This document shows positions 1 to 7,645 of a stretch of 63,289 bases of DNA, one piece after another. Under the pieces are notes generated by a model. It was not told the DNA's origin and made no database searches. It saw nothing but the letters and a program-made list of their open reading frames with translations. The stretch is from NCBI GenBank assembly GCA_964344175.1, contig CAYFMI010000012.1, forward strand, positions 1 to 63,289. The letters run 5' to 3'. Numbering within the stretch: the stretch's first letter is position 1; each line of letters starts with the position of its first letter. Source of the stretch: NIOZ-UU35 sp964344175 (GTDB taxonomy: Bacteria; Chloroflexota; Anaerolineae; Anaerolineales; UBA11858). A program made the translations under genes and the position numbers.

Positions 1-363
1 ATGGTTCTGAAAGGCCCTTGACCTTTTTACAGAAAAGTATTTACACAATCGATAAGTACAAGGGTTGCAAAAAGCCAGTTTTGTTTTTGTGGAATCATGA
101 TTATTTGCCATCGAACTAGTTTTGGTTTCAGGGCAAATTATACTATTGCGAATGCATAATAGAAAACAGGGTATGTTAAGGAAAAATTCTCTACCGTACA
201 TCTGGAGAAAGAAGCTGTAGTGAGAGCATCCTGAGCGGATGCTGAGCGTGCCGAAGCAGAAAGTCGAAGGAGGCTCACGGAAGCGCTCTTCGACTGCGTA
301 AACTCCGCTCAGCGTGCTTCCGCTCGCTTCTCTTGTCAATTGTACGGTAGAGAAAGGAAAAAT
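1..363. other. Non-coding leader region with a repeat element
   Basis: No convincing gene is visible. Bases 1-186 are AT-rich and could hold promoters, but I could not pick a confident -35/-10 pair. Bases 187-354 are a repeat bounded by a perfect 14-bp inverted repeat, listed separately. The lipoprotein gene starts directly after it, and its ribosome binding site (GAGAAAGG, about 351-358) partly overlaps the right repeat end. Confidence 0.6.
187..354. repeat. MITE-like element with 14-bp terminal inverted repeats
   Basis: TTCTCTACCGTACA at 187-200 is the exact reverse complement of TGTACGGTAGAGAA at 341-354. The 168-bp interior is itself full of inverted segments (GAGCGGATGCTGAGCG, CCGAAGC, CTTCGACTGCG, CCGCTCAGCG). 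A shorter relative lies at 6730-6791. It has no ORF of its own. It could be a non-autonomous mobile element or a repetitive extragenic palindrome; no target-site duplication is obvious. Confidence 0.6.
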
Positions 364-1284
364 ATGATGAACAACTATTTTCGTCGCTACGGTGTGATTC
401 TCGGAATCTTGGCTGTTTTTCTTTCGGGTTGTATTTTGCCAACATCAGCGCAGCCTACGGCGGCACCGTCCGCTACACCAATCCCGCCAACTGAAACACC
501 CCTTCCACCGACAGTTACAGAAACTCCTCTGCCGCCTACGGATACCCCGACGGCAACATCAACCCCCACAGAGATCCCAACGGATACGCCAACGTCAATT
601 CCTCCTTCGCTATCCGTGAATCAGAATGCAGTCTGTCGCAGCGGGCCGGGGACGAACTACAACATCAGTGGTTATCTGGCTCCCGGCGCACAGCCAGCCG
701 TGACAGGGTTAGCCGAAACCGAAATGATCTGGTGGGTTATCCAGTTGGAAGACGAGACGGTTTGTTGGGTTGCAGAAACCGTAGTCACTGTTGCGGGCGA
801 TGTTGCCACATTGCCGCACATGACCCCGCCGCCAACCGCCACCGCAGAAATTGTTACCATCCCTCAGAGTGAGAGTATTTACTATTTTCTGACGGCGACC
901 GATTCCGGCGGGCCTTTCGGCTGCGAGACAGGCGATAGTTTGTTGATGATCTATCCGGGCGTTCGGCGGACTGGGGAGTTAGAAGTCGATATTACCAATG
1001 CGCTGAATGCTCTCTTTTCTAATCATCACCAATATTACAACGGGTTATACAATCCAATGTATGCGTCATCTTTGCGAGTGACCGATGTGGATGCCCCGAA
1101 AGGCCAGGGCGAAATTGAAGTTTGGTTAGTGGGCGATTTTGCGCGGCCCAAAGATCGCTGTGATGCCCAGCGGATGCGCGACCAGGTTTGGGAAACGATC
1201 GAAATACAGTTCCCTGAAGTTGGTCATGCCGTGATCCGCGTACACAAAGCTCTGCTGGGTGATTTGTTAGTCACCGGCTGGTGA
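364..1284 (+). CDS. SH3-like domain lipoprotein with Thr/Pro linker
   Basis: Predicted surface lipoprotein of 306 residues. The start at 364 is chosen because GAGAAAGG precedes it; an in-frame TTG at 340 lies inside the repeat. A hydrophobic segment ends in the lipobox LSGC, with Cys at about residue 23. It is followed by a long Thr/Pro-rich stretch (PTETPLPP-type repeats), then a bacterial SH3-like domain (about residues 85-145, with CRSGPGTNYN and a WWVIQLEDE strand). A second Thr/Pro linker leads to a C-terminal domain of about 125 residues that I do not recognise. SH3b domains usually bind cell-wall or surface polymers, so a wall-associated role is inferred. It stands alone upstream of the sulfate activation gene. 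Confidence 0.7.
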   Translation: MMNNYFRRYGVILGILAVFLSGCILPTSAQPTAAPSATPIPPTETPLPPTVTETPLPPTDTPTATSTPTEIPTDTPTSIPPSLSVNQNAVCRSGPGTNYNISGYLAPGAQPAVTGLAETEMIWWVIQLEDETVCWVAETVVTVAGDVATLPHMTPPPTATAEIVTIPQSESIYYFLTATDSGGPFGCETGDSLLMIYPGVRRTGELEVDITNALNALFSNHHQYYNGLYNPMYASSLRVTDVDAPKGQGEIEVWLVGDFARPKDRCDAQRMRDQVWETIEIQFPEVGHAVIRVHKALLGDLLVTGW

Positions 1285-1358
1285 ATTGCCAGAAAGCATG
1301 ATATGATTTTGAGCCGCCGGCTTCGAGTCGGCGTTTATGTTGAAATGGAGAATTCTAA

Positions 1359-3074
1359 ATGACAAAAAAAACTGAGAGCTTGATTCCGCCTTATGGCGGC
1401 AAGCTCGTCAACCTGCTGGTATCCGATGCGGAACGTGAAGCAGTAAGTGACGCCGCCAATCATTACCCCGATATTCAACTCTCGGATCGTGCCTTGCACG
1501 ATTTGGAATTGCTGGCTGTGGGGGGGTACTCGCCCTTAGATCGATTTATGAACAGCGCCGATTATCAGCGTGTACTCACCGAGATGCGTTTGGCGGATGG
1601 AACCCTATTCCCCATGCCGATCACGTTGACGGTGAAGAAAGAAGAATTGCCGACTCGCTCTGAGTGGGTTGCTCTGCGAGATTCGCGCAACTACCTCATT
1701 GCGGCGATGCGCGTCGAAGAAGTCTTTACCTGGGATCCACTGCGCGAGGCCAGACTCGTGCTTGGGAGCACAGACCACCGCCACCCCCTGGTCAGCGAAA
1801 TGGAACGCTGGGGCGATTTGTGTATCTCCGGTGAGTTGAAAGTCATCAATCTGCCCACGTATTACGATTTCCAAGATATTCGCCGCACCCCGGCGCAGAC
1901 GCGTGCGCTGCTTGAAGAGATGGGTAATAAAAACGTGGTCGCTTTTCAGACGCGCAACCCCATGCACCGCGTCCACGAAGAGCTTACTAAACTGGCTGCT
2001 CAGGAAATTGGGGGCAGTTTGCTAATTCACCCCGTTGTTGGCTTAACGAAACCCGGCGATGTTGATCATTTCACCCGCGTGCGCGTCTACAAAGCCCTGG
2101 CCGAGAATTACTACGATAACGCGGCTACCGTTCTCAGCCTGTTGCCCCTTGCCATGCGCATGGCCGGGCCGCGTGAGGCTGTTTGGCACGCCATTATCCG
2201 TCGCAATTATGGGGCCAATCACTTCATCGTTGGCCGTGATCATGCTGGCCCTGGGGATGATAGCGCCGGAAAACCCTTCTACGGCCCTTACGAAGCCCAA
2301 GAGATGATGAAGCAGTACGAAGATGAAATTGGCGTCAAGATGGTGCCCTTCCAATGGATGGTCTACCTGCCCGACGACGAAAAATACCTCCCTGTCGATC
2401 AGGTTCCTGACGGCGCAAAGATCAACACCATCTCTGGCACGCAAGTGCGCGAAGATTACCTTGCCAAAGGGAGACTGCTGCCAGAGTGGTTCACCCGCAA
2501 AGAGACCGCCGAAATTTTGGCCGAAGTTCACCCGCCCAAGCACAAAATGGGCCTTACAATTTGGTTCACTGGACTTTCCGGCTGTGGCAAATCCACCATT
2601 GCCAGCGCCCTCATTCCCATGCTGATGGAGCATGGCCGACAGGCCACCGTTCTCGATGGCGACGTTGTCCGCACGCATCTCTCGAAAGGTCTTGGTTTCA
2701 GCAAAGAAGATCGCGACACCAACATCATGCGCATTGGTTATGTGGCCGGTGAAATTGCCCGCCACAACGGAACCGTGATCTGTGCCGCTATCAGCCCTTA
2801 TCGGCATACCCGCAACGAAGCCCGCAAAATGTCTGGCGGAGATCGTTTCGTAGAGATTTTCGTGAATACGCCGCTCGAAGTCTGTGAGCAGCGCGACATT
2901 AAAGGCCTGTACGCCAAAGCCCGCCGCGGCGAGATCAAGGGTTTTACCGGCATCGACGATCCCTACGAAGAGCCGCTCAATGCTGAGATGGTCTTGAATA
3001 CCGTCGAAACCACCCCCGAGGAAAATGCCCGCGCCATCATCAAATACCTAACAGCGCAGGGCTTTATTCAATAA
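1359..3074 (+). CDS. Bifunctional sulfate adenylyltransferase/adenylylsulfate kinase (PAPS synthase)
   Basis: Makes PAPS in two steps: ATP plus sulfate gives APS (sulfurylase), then APS is phosphorylated (APS kinase). The N-terminal part (residues 1-395) is ATP sulfurylase, with QTRNPMHRVHEELTK near residue 197 (the QxRN/HxxH nucleotide site) and GRDHAGPGDD near 292. The C-terminal part (about 400-571) is APS kinase, with Walker A GLSGCGKST, LDGDVVRTHLSKGLGFS and KGFTGIDDPYE. This Sat-CysC fusion is a known arrangement. The start is ATG after GGAG. It heads the surface-glycan cluster, and a sulfotransferase that would use PAPS lies at 9363, so its product probably serves glycan sulfation rather than only cysteine synthesis. 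No assimilatory reductase genes are nearby. Confidence 0.93.
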   Translation: MTKKTESLIPPYGGKLVNLLVSDAEREAVSDAANHYPDIQLSDRALHDLELLAVGGYSPLDRFMNSADYQRVLTEMRLADGTLFPMPITLTVKKEELPTRSEWVALRDSRNYLIAAMRVEEVFTWDPLREARLVLGSTDHRHPLVSEMERWGDLCISGELKVINLPTYYDFQDIRRTPAQTRALLEEMGNKNVVAFQTRNPMHRVHEELTKLAAQEIGGSLLIHPVVGLTKPGDVDHFTRVRVYKALAENYYDNAATVLSLLPLAMRMAGPREAVWHAIIRRNYGANHFIVGRDHAGPGDDSAGKPFYGPYEAQEMMKQYEDEIGVKMVPFQWMVYLPDDEKYLPVDQVPDGAKINTISGTQVREDYLAKGRLLPEWFTRKETAEILAEVHPPKHKMGLTIWFTGLSGCGKSTIASALIPMLMEHGRQATVLDGDVVRTHLSKGLGFSKEDRDTNIMRIGYVAGEIARHNGTVICAAISPYRHTRNEARKMSGGDRFVEIFVNTPLEVCEQRDIKGLYAKARRGEIKGFTGIDDPYEEPLNAEMVLNTVETTPEENARAIIKYLTAQGFIQ

Positions 3075-3123
3075 CACTTCTAGGTGACAGCCCCTTTCAA
3101 AGCGTCTGTCACCTTTTACGAAA

Positions 3124-3945
3124 ATGGAACAATTGCCTGAACTTTTTTGCTTAGATGGTCGTGTTGCTATCGTCACCGGCGGGGCGGGGCTGTTGGGGGC
3201 CGAATTCTGCCGCACGCTGGCCGAGGCGGGGGCGACGGTGATCGTTTCGGATTTGGATGAAAAAGCTGCGCGAAACGTGGCTGATGCTATCCTTCAGAGC
3301 GGGTACACTGCCCGCGCGGCGTGCACAAACGTGACCGAGGCTGATTCTGTGAAAAAAACTGTAGATTCAGCCCTGAGCGCCTTTGGCCGCCTTGACATTC
3401 TCGTAAACAGCGCCGCTCTCGACCCCAAGTTTGATCCTGAATCGGAACGTGCCCACTCTGGCGCTTTCGAAGATTATCCCCTTGCACTCTGGCAACAGGC
3501 TTTAGACGTTAATCTCACGGGCATGTTCCTGGCCTGTCAGGCTGCTGTACACCCCATGCTGGCGCAAGGCAGCGGTACGATTATCAACGTTGCCTCGATA
3601 TACGGGGTTGTATCACCCGACCAGCGGTTGTATCAACACGAAGGTCAACCCCCGCGCTTCAAACCGGTATATTACACGGTTACCAAATCTGGCGTTATCG
3701 GGCTGACCAAATACCTGGCGGCCTATTACGCGGGCAAGAATATCCGTGTGAACACGCTGACGCCCGGTGGTGTCTTCAACGACCACGACGACGAATTTAC
3801 GCAGCAATACGCCGCGCGTTCTATTCAAGGCCGCATGGCTGAAAAAGACGAAATGAACGGCGCGCTGCTCTTTTTGGCTTCCGATGCATCCAGCCACATG
3901 ACGGGGGGAAACTTAATTGTTGATGGCGGTTGGACGGTTTGGTAA
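3124..3945 (+). CDS. SDR-family oxidoreductase, nonulosonic acid/glycan cluster
   Basis: Short-chain dehydrogenase/reductase of 273 residues. A Rossmann NAD(P)-binding motif TGGAGLLG lies near residue 19, NSAALDP follows the NAG position, and the catalytic set is Ser in NVASIYG with YYTVTK as YxxxK. It has a short insertion between the catalytic Ser and Tyr. It lies directly before a CMP-sugar synthetase and a NeuB-like synthase, an order that resembles PtmA/PtmB-type legionaminic acid clusters. The substrate is therefore probably a sugar intermediate, but this rests on context only. The C-terminal MTGGNLIVDGGWTVW is typical of the family. Confidence 0.8.
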   Translation: MEQLPELFCLDGRVAIVTGGAGLLGAEFCRTLAEAGATVIVSDLDEKAARNVADAILQSGYTARAACTNVTEADSVKKTVDSALSAFGRLDILVNSAALDPKFDPESERAHSGAFEDYPLALWQQALDVNLTGMFLACQAAVHPMLAQGSGTIINVASIYGVVSPDQRLYQHEGQPPRFKPVYYTVTKSGVIGLTKYLAAYYAGKNIRVNTLTPGGVFNDHDDEFTQQYAARSIQGRMAEKDEMNGALLFLASDASSHMTGGNLIVDGGWTVW

Positions 3946-4002
3946 CAAAATATCAGGAATCAAGAGTCAGTTTTTTTTTTGGCGCCCGACACCCGACATG
4001 CT

Positions 4003-4746
4003 ATGACTGAAGTTCTTGCCCTCATCCCTGCCCGCGGTGGATCAAAATCAATCCCTCGCAAAAATATTATTGACTTCGCCGGACATCCGCTGATTGCGTA
4101 CAGCATCGCCGCGGGGCTGGCGGCTGAAACGGTGACGCGCGTCATTGTCTCCACCGATGATGCCGAAATCGCCGAAGTTTCGCGTCGCTATGGAGCCGAG
4201 ACCCCCTTTGTGCGTCCCCAGGCTCATGCGCAAGATAACACCCCGGATTTACCGGTCTTTGTTCATGCGCTGGAATGGCTGGCCGAGAATGAGAATTATC
4301 GCCCCGACATCGTTGTTCAGTTACGTCCCACATCGCCATTCCGCCGCGTCTGGCATATCGATCAAGCGGTGCTGCGCCTGGTTGAGCGTCCCGACGCCGA
4401 TGCTGTGCGCACGGTCTGCATCCCCTTCCAGAACCCCTTTAAAATGTGGCGTATTGCGCCTGATGGATTGATGCAGCCGATTGGTATGGATTTAGGCGTT
4501 AAGCATGAACCCTACAACCAGCCGCGTCAGGTCTTGCCCGAAATGTACTGGCAGACCGGCTATGTGGATGCCGCCTGGGCAGATACCATTTTGACCAAAA
4601 ACTCCATGACCGGCGATCATATTTTGCCGCTCATCATCGACCCCAGCGAGTGGGTTGATATTGACTCGCCCGATGATTGGCGTCGGGCCGAGCGTTTGAT
4701 TGAGAGTGGGGAAATTACCTTAGACGAGCTAGGATTTGAATTATAG
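4003..4746 (+). CDS. Acylneuraminate cytidylyltransferase family protein (CMP-nonulosonate synthetase)
   Basis: Transfers CMP from CTP onto a nonulosonic acid to give the donor for a glycosyltransferase. Residues 1-30 carry the nucleotide-binding signature LALIPARGGSKSIPRKN. PTSPFR and QTGYVDA are also typical of NeuA/PtmB/LegF proteins. Length is 247 residues. The start at 4003 is the first ATG giving the conserved N-terminus; an in-frame TTG at 3979 would add eight unlikely residues coded by a T-run spacer. It sits between the SDR and the NeuB fusion. Whether the sugar is legionaminic, pseudaminic or neuraminic acid cannot be told from the sequence. Confidence 0.88.
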   Translation: MTEVLALIPARGGSKSIPRKNIIDFAGHPLIAYSIAAGLAAETVTRVIVSTDDAEIAEVSRRYGAETPFVRPQAHAQDNTPDLPVFVHALEWLAENENYRPDIVVQLRPTSPFRRVWHIDQAVLRLVERPDADAVRTVCIPFQNPFKMWRIAPDGLMQPIGMDLGVKHEPYNQPRQVLPEMYWQTGYVDAAWADTILTKNSMTGDHILPLIIDPSEWVDIDSPDDWRRAERLIESGEITLDELGFEL

Positions 4747-4751
4747 GAAGC

Positions 4752-4814
4752 AGGTAATCGGGCGCTTAGGCATCAGGGGGGGACTACTCCTAATTAACTA
4801 ATCCCGAATTACCT
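4752..4814. repeat. Imperfect inverted repeat upstream of neuB-like gene
   Basis: AGGTAATCGGG at 4752-4762 pairs with CCCGAATTACCT at 4803-4814 with one bulged base. It resembles the imperfect palindrome at 25525-25564. It could act as a transcript hairpin between the cytidylyltransferase and the synthase genes, or it may simply be one of the many dispersed palindromes of this genome. Confidence 0.55.
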
Positions 4815-4838
4815 AATCACTTTTCCCTGGAGAAAAAC

Positions 4839-6725
4839 ATGTCTGAAATACAAATTGGTGACCGCCTGGTCGGTGACGGTCATCCCCCCTATATCATTGC
4901 CGAGATCGGTGTCAACCATAACGGGATATTGCAATATGCGTTTGAGTTGATCGACGCTTCGATTGATGCCGGCGCCGATGCGGTTAAGTTTCAGAAACGC
5001 AACCTGGAAAAACTCTACCCCAAGAAATATCTTGATAATGCCAATGTCGGCGAGAAGAATTTAAACTATCTCTTGCCTATCTTGCAGCAGGTTGAGTTAT
5101 CCGATGAAGATTACCTAAAACTCGTTGCCTATTGCCGTTCGAAAGGGATCACTTTTATGTGTTCGGCTTTCGATGATGATAGTGCCGACTTTGTCGTGTC
5201 TTTAGGGGTCCCGGCCTTGAAGGTTGCCTCTGCCGATATGATTAACCTGCCCCTGATTGATTATCTTGTGCAGAAGAATTTGCCCTTGATCGTTTCGACA
5301 GGGATGTCGCGCATGGAAGAAGTGGACATCACCGTAGAATTTCTCAAACAGCGCAGTGCCGAATTTGCCCTGCTGCATTGCAACAGTGCCTATCCAGCGG
5401 CTTTTGCCGACATCAATCTGCGTTTTATGGAGCGCTTGCGCGCATACGGCGTCCCGGTGGGCTATTCGGGGCATGAGCGCGGGATTTCTGTCTCGACAGT
5501 GGCTGCCGCCCTGGGAGCCTGCATCATTGAGCGGCACATCACCCTCGACCGCACAATGGACGGCCCGGATCACGCCTCCAGTTTAGAGCCGCACGGATTT
5601 AAGAAGATGGTGCGCGATATCCGTCAGGTGATGTTGTCGCTAGGCTCAGGCAAAGAGAAATACTTTACGATGGGCGAGATTCTCAATCGTGAGGTTTTGG
5701 CAAAGAGCCTTGTGGCAGCGCGGCAGATTGGGCCGGGTGAGACCGTGACGCGAGAGATGGTTGCCGTCAAGGGGCCGGGGCAGGGATTATCGCCCCAACG
5801 TTACACCGAGTTAATCGGGCGCGTCATCGAGCGAGAAATTGAAGAAGATGATCCTTTCTTGCCGGTCGATTTAGGCCGCAAGGTTACCCTGGATGTCGAA
5901 CACACCCTGCCGATGCAATGGGGCTTTGTGGTGCGTTTCAACGATTTCCGTCCTATGCTACAGTATCAGCCGCCTCTGTTAGAGTTTCATTTCACCGACA
6001 AAGATCTCGATGAGCCTTATCCAGGGGATGATCTCGACACCCAGTTGGTGGTTCACGCGCCGGAATTTTGGGGTAATAATCTGGTGGATTTATGCACTTT
6101 CGACGATCAACATCGTCAGGCCTCGGTACATATTTTGCAGCGTGCCCTGGATGTAACTCGCGATATGGCCCCGCATTTTGTCGGCACTCCCAAAGTCGTT
6201 GTCCATCCGGGGGCAGCCAGCCTCGACCATCCAATTACAGACCAGCAGGGACTTTATGATAACCTGCGCCGTTCAGTTGAAGAACTTGATTACGCTGGTG
6301 TGGAATTACTTATCGAGAACTTACCGCCCCATCCCTGGTATTTTGGCGGGCAATGGCTGACCAACGCCTTTATGGATACTTACGAGATCCGCGATTTCCT
6401 CGACTCGATGGGGCTAATGACCTGTTACGATACGTCCCATCATAAACTGTATTGCAATTGGGCCGGTGTCGATTTTTATGAGCAGGTTGAAGTTATCTTG
6501 CCCTATATATCCCACCTGCATCTTTCGGATGCCTCGGGCTTGGATGGGGAGGGCTTGCAGATTGGTCAAGGCAATATTGACTGGGTGCGCTTCTTCAAAG
6601 TGGTCAAGGATTATCGCGGCACAATGATCCCCGAAATTTGGCGCGGCCACCAACGCGGCGGTGAAGGCTTCCTGGTTGCCATCAACCGCCTCTCCGAAGC
6701 CTATTTCGAAGCTGCGCAGGGATAA
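4839..6725 (+). CDS. NeuB-like nonulosonic acid synthase fused to a SAF domain and a xylose isomerase-like TIM barrel
   Basis: Residues 1-275 are a NeuB-type synthase that condenses a sugar with phosphoenolpyruvate: EIGVNHNG at the start, ADAVKFQKR, KVASADM, GYSGHERG, and DGPDHASSLEP near the active site. A SAF/antifreeze-like domain follows (about 285-345, AARQIGPGETVT), as in all sialic acid synthases. From about 350 to 628 there is an extra domain of the sugar phosphate isomerase/epimerase or AP endonuclease 2 type, with VVHPGA, LLIENLP, CYDTSHHKLYCN, HLHLSDASG and PEIWRGHQRGG. Its His, Glu and Asp residues look like intact metal ligands. A plain NeuB is about 340-350 residues, so this is a fusion. 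The extra domain may make or isomerise the substrate sugar, which is inference. Confidence 0.85.
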   Translation: MSEIQIGDRLVGDGHPPYIIAEIGVNHNGILQYAFELIDASIDAGADAVKFQKRNLEKLYPKKYLDNANVGEKNLNYLLPILQQVELSDEDYLKLVAYCRSKGITFMCSAFDDDSADFVVSLGVPALKVASADMINLPLIDYLVQKNLPLIVSTGMSRMEEVDITVEFLKQRSAEFALLHCNSAYPAAFADINLRFMERLRAYGVPVGYSGHERGISVSTVAAALGACIIERHITLDRTMDGPDHASSLEPHGFKKMVRDIRQVMLSLGSGKEKYFTMGEILNREVLAKSLVAARQIGPGETVTREMVAVKGPGQGLSPQRYTELIGRVIEREIEEDDPFLPVDLGRKVTLDVEHTLPMQWGFVVRFNDFRPMLQYQPPLLEFHFTDKDLDEPYPGDDLDTQLVVHAPEFWGNNLVDLCTFDDQHRQASVHILQRALDVTRDMAPHFVGTPKVVVHPGAASLDHPITDQQGLYDNLRRSVEELDYAGVELLIENLPPHPWYFGGQWLTNAFMDTYEIRDFLDSMGLMTCYDTSHHKLYCNWAGVDFYEQVEVILPYISHLHLSDASGLDGEGLQIGQGNIDWVRFFKVVKDYRGTMIPEIWRGHQRGGEGFLVAINRLSEAYFEAAQG

Positions 6726-6729
6726 TATT

Positions 6730-6791
6730 GCATCCTGAGATGAGTTTACGCAGCCGAAGAGCGCTTTTTTTGGCAATTGTGCGGTAGAGAA
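6730..6791. repeat. Shortened copy of the repeat at 187-354
   Basis: It shares GCATCCTGAG at one end and CAATTGTGCGGTAGAGAA at the other with the element at 187-354. Its centre, GAGTTTACGCAGCCGAAGAGCGCT, matches the reverse complement of that element's interior apart from one base. It lies directly upstream of the broken GT39-like gene. Confidence 0.55.
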
Positions 6792-6826
6792 TCGTGCTTT
6801 AAAAGCCGGGTTGAAAGCCTTTAAGC

Positions 6827-7645
6827 ATGATGCCTTTGTCGCTGCGAAAGCCAAAACCGAACCTACTTGCGCCCGTTTTACCGGTAATAGTACCCTTGCT
6901 GTTGCTCATTTTTACCGGGGTAGTCGGGGTCGATTTTGGCGAACATTGGGATGAAAGCAAAGTAATCCCATTGCTCCGCAATACCATCCGCACCGGCTAG
7001 GTCTTGCCGGGGTGGTATCGCTATCCTTCGGTCACCTATGGGTTAAATCTGCTGGGATTGCTGCCATTGGTATACGTTCTCTTTTTTAGCTTTCAGCGGG
7101 TAATGATCGTGCGTAACTTGCTGGCTGTTTTTCCGTTTATGGCCGTATTCGCAGCACGCGGCTGGGGCTTCCTTTGGGAGCGGATGACAAAGCCCGCATT
7201 GCGCGTGGTCTTTATGGGAGTAACGAGTATCGTACTGCTGATCAACGCCGCCTGGCTGGTAGATGCTGCTTATTCAATCCGACATCGTGGCAGCGAAGTT
7301 TTTATTCGGCAATTTTCTACGTATGCCGAAGATCATGCGCAAACGGGTTTCTTTGCTTCCGAAAAAGTCTGGCAAGAGATGCAGGAACTCAATGACGCGC
7401 TGCCGAGTAATATTGCCCATCTTAATGCGGATGATGCCGATATGGTGGCCTTGTATGCTTCGGAGGGTGTCGCACACCCAACGGAGTGGCCGCGCAATCG
7501 ACCGGGGTTAGTAACGGCGATTTTTGGCCCCTGGGAAGTCAATTTTGATTATTATCCAACCTGGATTGGGGATGACCGAATTCTTGTTATGACACTTGAA
7601 CAAGCGCAGGCGCTTGAAGTCCGGGCGCTTCAGGATGATGGGTGA
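6827..7645 (+). pseudogene. Broken GT39-like membrane glycosyltransferase: in-frame TAG and large internal deletion
   Basis: From ATG 6827 (or 6830) the frame codes for a membrane start with a DFGEHWDESK segment typical of GT39-type transferases, up to an in-frame TAG at 6998-7000. The same frame continues at once with LPGWYRYPSVTYGLNLL, which in intact relatives directly follows the N-terminal part. The text then jumps to a C-terminal region (FQRVMIVRNLLAVFPFMAVF) and a soluble tail ending at 7645. The central membrane helices, roughly 250 residues or more in intact family members, are absent. So there are two lesions: a nonsense codon and an internal deletion. The open stretch from 7004 has only a TTG at its start and is not a separate gene. 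Confidence 0.8.

Noticed and set aside
1310..1331. Terminator between the lipoprotein and the PAPS synthase gene
   Set aside because: CGCCG/CGGCG gives a stem of five pairs only and no real T-run follows.
2043..2807. 254-residue open frame on the minus strand
   Set aside because: It lies fully inside the PAPS synthase gene, whose motifs are clear. The reverse frame has no recognisable domain and no start signal.
6998..7000. TAG as pyrrolysine codon
   Set aside because: The same gene lacks its central membrane region, so decay is the simpler explanation; no pyl genes are in view.
7004..7645. Stand-alone 213-residue membrane protein
   Set aside because: It would start at a TTG without a ribosome binding site, directly after an in-frame TAG, and its first residues continue the text before the stop. 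It is part of the pseudogene.
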